Notes under the pieces: model-generated
The model's input: the letters and a program-made list of their open reading frames with translations, nothing else
Database searches by the model: none
Told to the model about the DNA's origin: nothing
NCBI GenBank assembly: GCA_013398295.1
Contig: VZSF01008154.1
Coordinates: 279,593-343,592 of the forward strand
Length of the DNA stretch: 64,000 nt
DNA from: Chionis minor
Taxonomy: Eukaryota; Chordata; Aves; Charadriiformes; Chionididae
Direction: 5' to 3'
Shown: positions 60,397 to 64,000 of the stretch, one piece after another
Layout: each line of letters begins with the position of its first letter
Numbering within the stretch: the stretch's first letter is position 1
Translations under genes and position numbers: made by a program

Positions 60397-61699
60397 ACAG
60401 AACTATGTTCTCCACAGGGGTTTGGTGGGGTTTTTTTGGGTTGGGTTTTTTTTTTTTCAGATTCACAGATTCTTTGTAAAAACCCACACGTGTGTGGAAG
60501 TTCCTAAAACATATTGGAAATAGTCTTAAGCTACTAGATATCACCTGGCATGCCTGCATCTCTCCAGGTACGTTTCTATAAGCTGGGTCTCTGTGCTTAA
60601 AAGCTTTCTCCATACGGCCACCAGGACAGAGAGAGGACAGGGAGAAGGAAGCACTCAGTCTAGAACATTTTCCTGCTTTCGGAGACGGGTGTCACGATCT
60701 AGACACCAAGAAAGCCTGGAAAAGGAAACTTAGGACGGAGGTACCCAGGCAAGAGAGTGAAGACAGCACAGAAGGAGCTCTATGTGGGTGGGAGGCATGA
60801 GGAAAGAGGTCAAGAAAACCCAAGATTCCTTTACACTTATTTTTCTCCAAAGCCGCATGGAGAACTAATATCCAGCACAGGCTTCCCAAGAAGGGAAGAA
60901 GAGACAGTAGGTGCCAGGGAAAGAGGGGGCCAGCAGGAACGGGCAGGGTGTGGGATTGGCCATGGAGAACCTTGCAGAGCGCCCAGGAGTTCACGCATTT
61001 GCCGCACTCAGACTTCATTGCCCTCTCCCCTCCGGCTTGGTTGGTCTCGCTATTGCCCCTTCCACACAGAAAAGGCACCAAAAAGCACATATCAAACCAC
61101 AAAACTGAAGCCTCAAACGTTTTTGTCTCTCTTAGGAGTATTCTGATTTTGAAAGACAATAAAACGCAAGCTGTGGGAGAAAACTAAATCAAGAGAAAAA
61201 TAATTATGCAGTGGAGAAAGGGGTTGGGGTTTTTTTTCCTCCCCCCACCAACAGGAGCCATTCTGGTATACTGACTTCTCAAAGATGCTGCAGCCTCATA
61301 TGAGCTCAAGCTTGGAACTGGGAACGGGGTTTTAACGCCTTTAGACCAAGTTACATCACAGCACTGTTAGTTCAGCAAGTCGACATCTGTACTCCTGCTC
61401 TAATCTTGGATTTGTAGATAGCTGCACGGGTTGACCGGAAAGGTAAGAAGCATGAAAGAAAACTGCAGGTCTACACTCGTGACAGTAATCTCAGGAGTTA
61501 TGCCTCAGGAAGCTGCGTGAATCCTATCAAATCACTACAGCCACATCAAGCAGAACTTGGAGCAACTACAGAAATCATAAACTCCCTAAGATCATCTTAC
61601 TTTTAAGTCCAGTGAGGTGCACTTGACTCATTCTAAAGAGCCATCAACGCAGAACAAGTTATAAACCAAAACGGCCTACCAGAACACAAAGTAATTTTC

Positions 61700-62492
61700 A
61701 TAGAATCACAGAATCACTTGGGTTGGAAGAGACCTTCAAGATCATCAAGTCCAACCATAAACCTACACTGCCAAAACCACCCCTAACCCATGTCCCTCAG
61801 CACCACGTCTGCCCGGCTTTGAAATACCTCCAGGGACGGCGATTCCACCACCTCCCTGGGCAGCCTCTTCCAATGCTGGAGAACCCTTTCGGTAAAGAAG
61901 TTTTTCCTAATATCCAACCTAAACCTCCCCTGGCACAACTTGAGGCCATTTCCTCTTGTCCTGTCGCTTGTTCCTTGGGAGAAGAGATTGACCCCACCTG
62001 GCTATAACCTCCTTGCAGGGAGCTGTAGAGAGTGAGAAGGTCTCCCCTCAACCTTCTCTTCTCCAGGCTGAACAATCCCAACTCCCTCAGCCGCTCCCCA
62101 CGAGACTTGTTCTCCAGACCCCTCACCAGCTCCGTTGCCCTTCTCTGGACACGCTCCAGCACCTCAATGTCTCTCCTACACTGCGGTGCCCGAAACTGAA
62201 CACGGCACTCGAGCTGCGGCCTCACCAGTGCTGAGCGCAGGGGCACGATCCCTTCCCTGCTCCTGCTCGCCACGCTTGTCTTGATACAAGCCAAGATGCC
62301 ATTGGCCTTCTTGGCCACCCGGGCACACGCTGGCTCGCGTTCAGCCGACTGGCCACCGGGACCCCCAGATCCTTTTCCCCCAGGCAGTTTCCAGCCGCTC
62401 CCCCCCCAAGCCTGTAGCGCTGCCTGGGGTTGGTGTGACCCAAGTGCAGGACCCGGCACTTGGCCTTGTTGAACCTCATCCCGTTGGCCTTG
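61700..62492 (-). mobile_element. CR1 LINE fragment, antisense, about 0.8 kb, young
   Basis: The longest and best-preserved CR1 here. Reading plus, it starts with terminal units (catagaat, cacagaat), then cacttgggttggaagagacc, and ends near 62,490 after ttgttgaacctcatcccgtt, where it is 5'-truncated. On the minus strand a 220-codon open frame (62,459-61,797) carries ORF2 C-terminal motifs such as [32 protein letters not shown] and [20 protein letters not shown]. It lacks the endonuclease and reverse-transcriptase core and so is inert. The 3' 220 bp are nearly identical to the copy at 19.8 kb. Confidence 0.95.
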
Positions 62493-64000
62493 TTACACAT
62501 GGCATTCTGATACTGAATGGATGGTCCCTGGTGGACTTGTAGTGTGGGGGACTTTTCTTATAGTTATGAGCCACATAGGAGTAGGGGTGCATTAGCTGTC
62601 ACAACCTTTGCTTCCTATTCTCCCCAACAAAAAACACAGCCGGGGGATTTAATTTAGGGTTGCTCGGTCCTTCACCCATTCCTAGTGTTAAAAATCCACG
62701 CCTGGTTACCACTTTTAACCTATAAACCAAAACATTAAACCCTCCAGCATGGTAAGCGCTGAATATAAATCTTCGTTTGTATCCTTGAGACCGTTATACA
62801 CTGCCTAAAATGTTACAGGTGATGCATTAAACGTTAGAAGTGACGCATTAAAATAAATTTACCTGTTTTTCCCGCTTAAGCACTTTCAAACCAACTGCCT
62901 CTGCATCCTCCTTTTCAAGAGCTCTACAGCCAGTTTGTTTTTTCCCCTCTCCCCATAGCGAATGGTTTCAGCACCCTGGCAGGGCACCGAGTCACCAGGG
63001 TCACGGAGCAGGATAACAAACGCCGCCTTTGTGCGGATCGCTCGGAAGGCAGGGGGAGCCGGGCTCGCAGATACAATACCGTCAGGGCCAGCCTCCCTCA
63101 CACAATATGCCCAGTATTCAGAGCACCGATAGCATGAACTCCTTCACTTTGACAGAGGCTTTTCAAAGTCCAAAGCTCTTCTCAACGTTTTAAGTTAATA
63201 AAAAAAAAAAAGCCTAAAAAAAATGCTCTTGTGTTTAACTGGAGCTCTAACATTACAAAGCCCAATTCTGCAGACTCTTTGAAACCATCGGTACCATTTA
63301 CAAGAAGAGCAACTGTGTCTAAATAGTCATTTGCTCTCTCTTCCTCCTACCCCTAAGCATCAAAGATACTTTAATAGGTTTTGAATAGTTTAAATCGACT
63401 GTGTACTTACAGCTGTCTACCTTAGAGGATGACGTTAAGTTTTGTATTACCACCAAATTAATTGTCTCGCAAATTCCAATTAAGTCTTTGGGAATGGGGT
63501 GGCAACCCAATATTCTTTTTTTATACATACACACAATACATATAAAGCTACAGTGCAGTATTTTGTGTTTGGTTTCATTTACTAACGTAATCATCCATCC
63601 TCTTAAAAGCCCTAAAGCACAAAAGTCTAGTACCCGAATCCAGGGTACCTGCTGAAGTAGATCGAAGCATTAGTAGCAAAGTCATCTATTTAATCCTTTA
63701 GGGAAAGGGAAATAGAATATTTCTGCTCCTCCAAAGAGAGGAGCAGAAAAAGAGCTTAAAAAAGACCTAGCAAGAGAGAAGAGCTCGTGACATCTTTCTT
63801 CCAGAGCAGCTCTCCAAATTCTCCTGCCTTACCATCTTTTTGCAATTGATATATGGAACACCCAGTTGAAATTTCTGCTCCTCACATAGAACGGTAGTGA
63901 ATTAATTCCAGTTTTGCTTAATGAAATCTAAACATCGAGCTAAAGATTTCATGGGAAAAGCTAGAAACCATTTAATAAGTGCTGCACTGACGTCAGCCAT
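62493..64000. other. Unique non-coding stretch
   Basis: No gene is recognised. It holds A homopolymers near 63,200-63,220 and the strong hairpin at 63,720-63,749. Confidence 0.5.
63720..63749. repeat. Inverted repeat, 12-bp perfect arms
   Basis: tttctgctcctc (63,720-63,731) and gaggagcagaaa (63,738-63,749) are perfect complements across a 6-base loop (caaaga). The same pyrimidine motif, atttctgctcctc, recurs alone about 150 bases downstream at 63,871-63,883. Confidence 0.85.

Larger units (their letters stand above)
48867..61699. other. Long unique non-coding stretch
   Basis: About 12.8 kb without a recognised gene or interspersed repeat. It contains inverted repeats at 50,302-50,324 and 52,540-52,574, a 16-bp tandem duplication at 53,791-53,822, a 16-bp-period direct repeat at 59,340-59,367, G/T tracts at 53,759-53,784 and 60,416-60,458, and a GA-rich run at 60,370-60,396. 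Open frames of up to 155 codons (60,692-61,159, minus) match no family I know. Confidence 0.45.

Noticed and set aside
60692..61159. 155-codon minus-strand frame
   Set aside because: Composition is mixed, with no domain, no CpG island and no supporting splice or start context. A plus-strand frame of 129 codons overlaps it.
61797..62459. 220-codon minus-strand open frame
   Set aside because: It is the C-terminal relic of CR1 ORF2 and not a host gene. It lacks the endonuclease and catalytic reverse-transcriptase regions.

Overview
This 64 kb window looks like bird nuclear DNA. It is moderately AT-rich, with long non-coding stretches, and it carries at least twelve separate CR1 LINE fragments in both orientations. 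They belong to several CR1 types, and most end in the avian CR1 3' terminus: a 'ggttggaagagacctt'-type tail followed by degenerate 8-bp ATTCTRTG units. I cannot name the species or chromosome. No rRNA, tRNA, CRISPR array or bacterial-type operon is visible.

I found no protein-coding gene that I can name. The only open frames that match a known protein family are CR1 ORF2 C-terminal relics. The longest other open frames (209, 176, 155, 139 and 126 codons) match nothing I recognise, and several lie in CpG-rich DNA where chance frames are long. I record two weak minus-strand exon candidates. One is a possible first exon at 7,393-7,531 in a CpG-rich block beside an RFX X-box-like motif. The other is a hydrophobic possible internal exon at 36,042-36,156. 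The window is best read as intergenic or deep-intronic sequence.

Layout: 1-5.3 kb holds a CR1 copy and a CpG island at about 3.2 kb. 5.3-13 kb holds two CR1 fragments, the 7.4-7.9 kb CpG-rich block, low-complexity tracts, and a very CpG-dense 0.2 kb block ending at a short CR1 tail (12.93 kb). 13-28 kb is mostly unique sequence with two CR1 fragments. 28.2-32 kb is the clearest anomaly: 1,692 bases at 28,390-30,081 recur at a constant offset (+1,894) at 30,284-31,975, on either side of a 202-base N gap. This is most simply an unmerged contig overlap, with the second contig starting inside a CR1. 32-41 kb is unique sequence with one CR1 tail and a CpG cluster at 39 kb. 41.1-45.6 kb is a rearranged patch: two diverged local duplications in the same order, a CR1 fragment that has lost its 3' end, and a 0.6 kb CR1. 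45.6-61.7 kb is mostly unique. 61.7-62.5 kb is a long young CR1, and the rest is unique.

I see no new biological system. What merits attention is the probable assembly duplication, the CpG-dense candidate regulatory blocks, the local duplications near 41-45 kb, and several strong short palindromes. All CpG counts, identities and stem lengths were made by eye.
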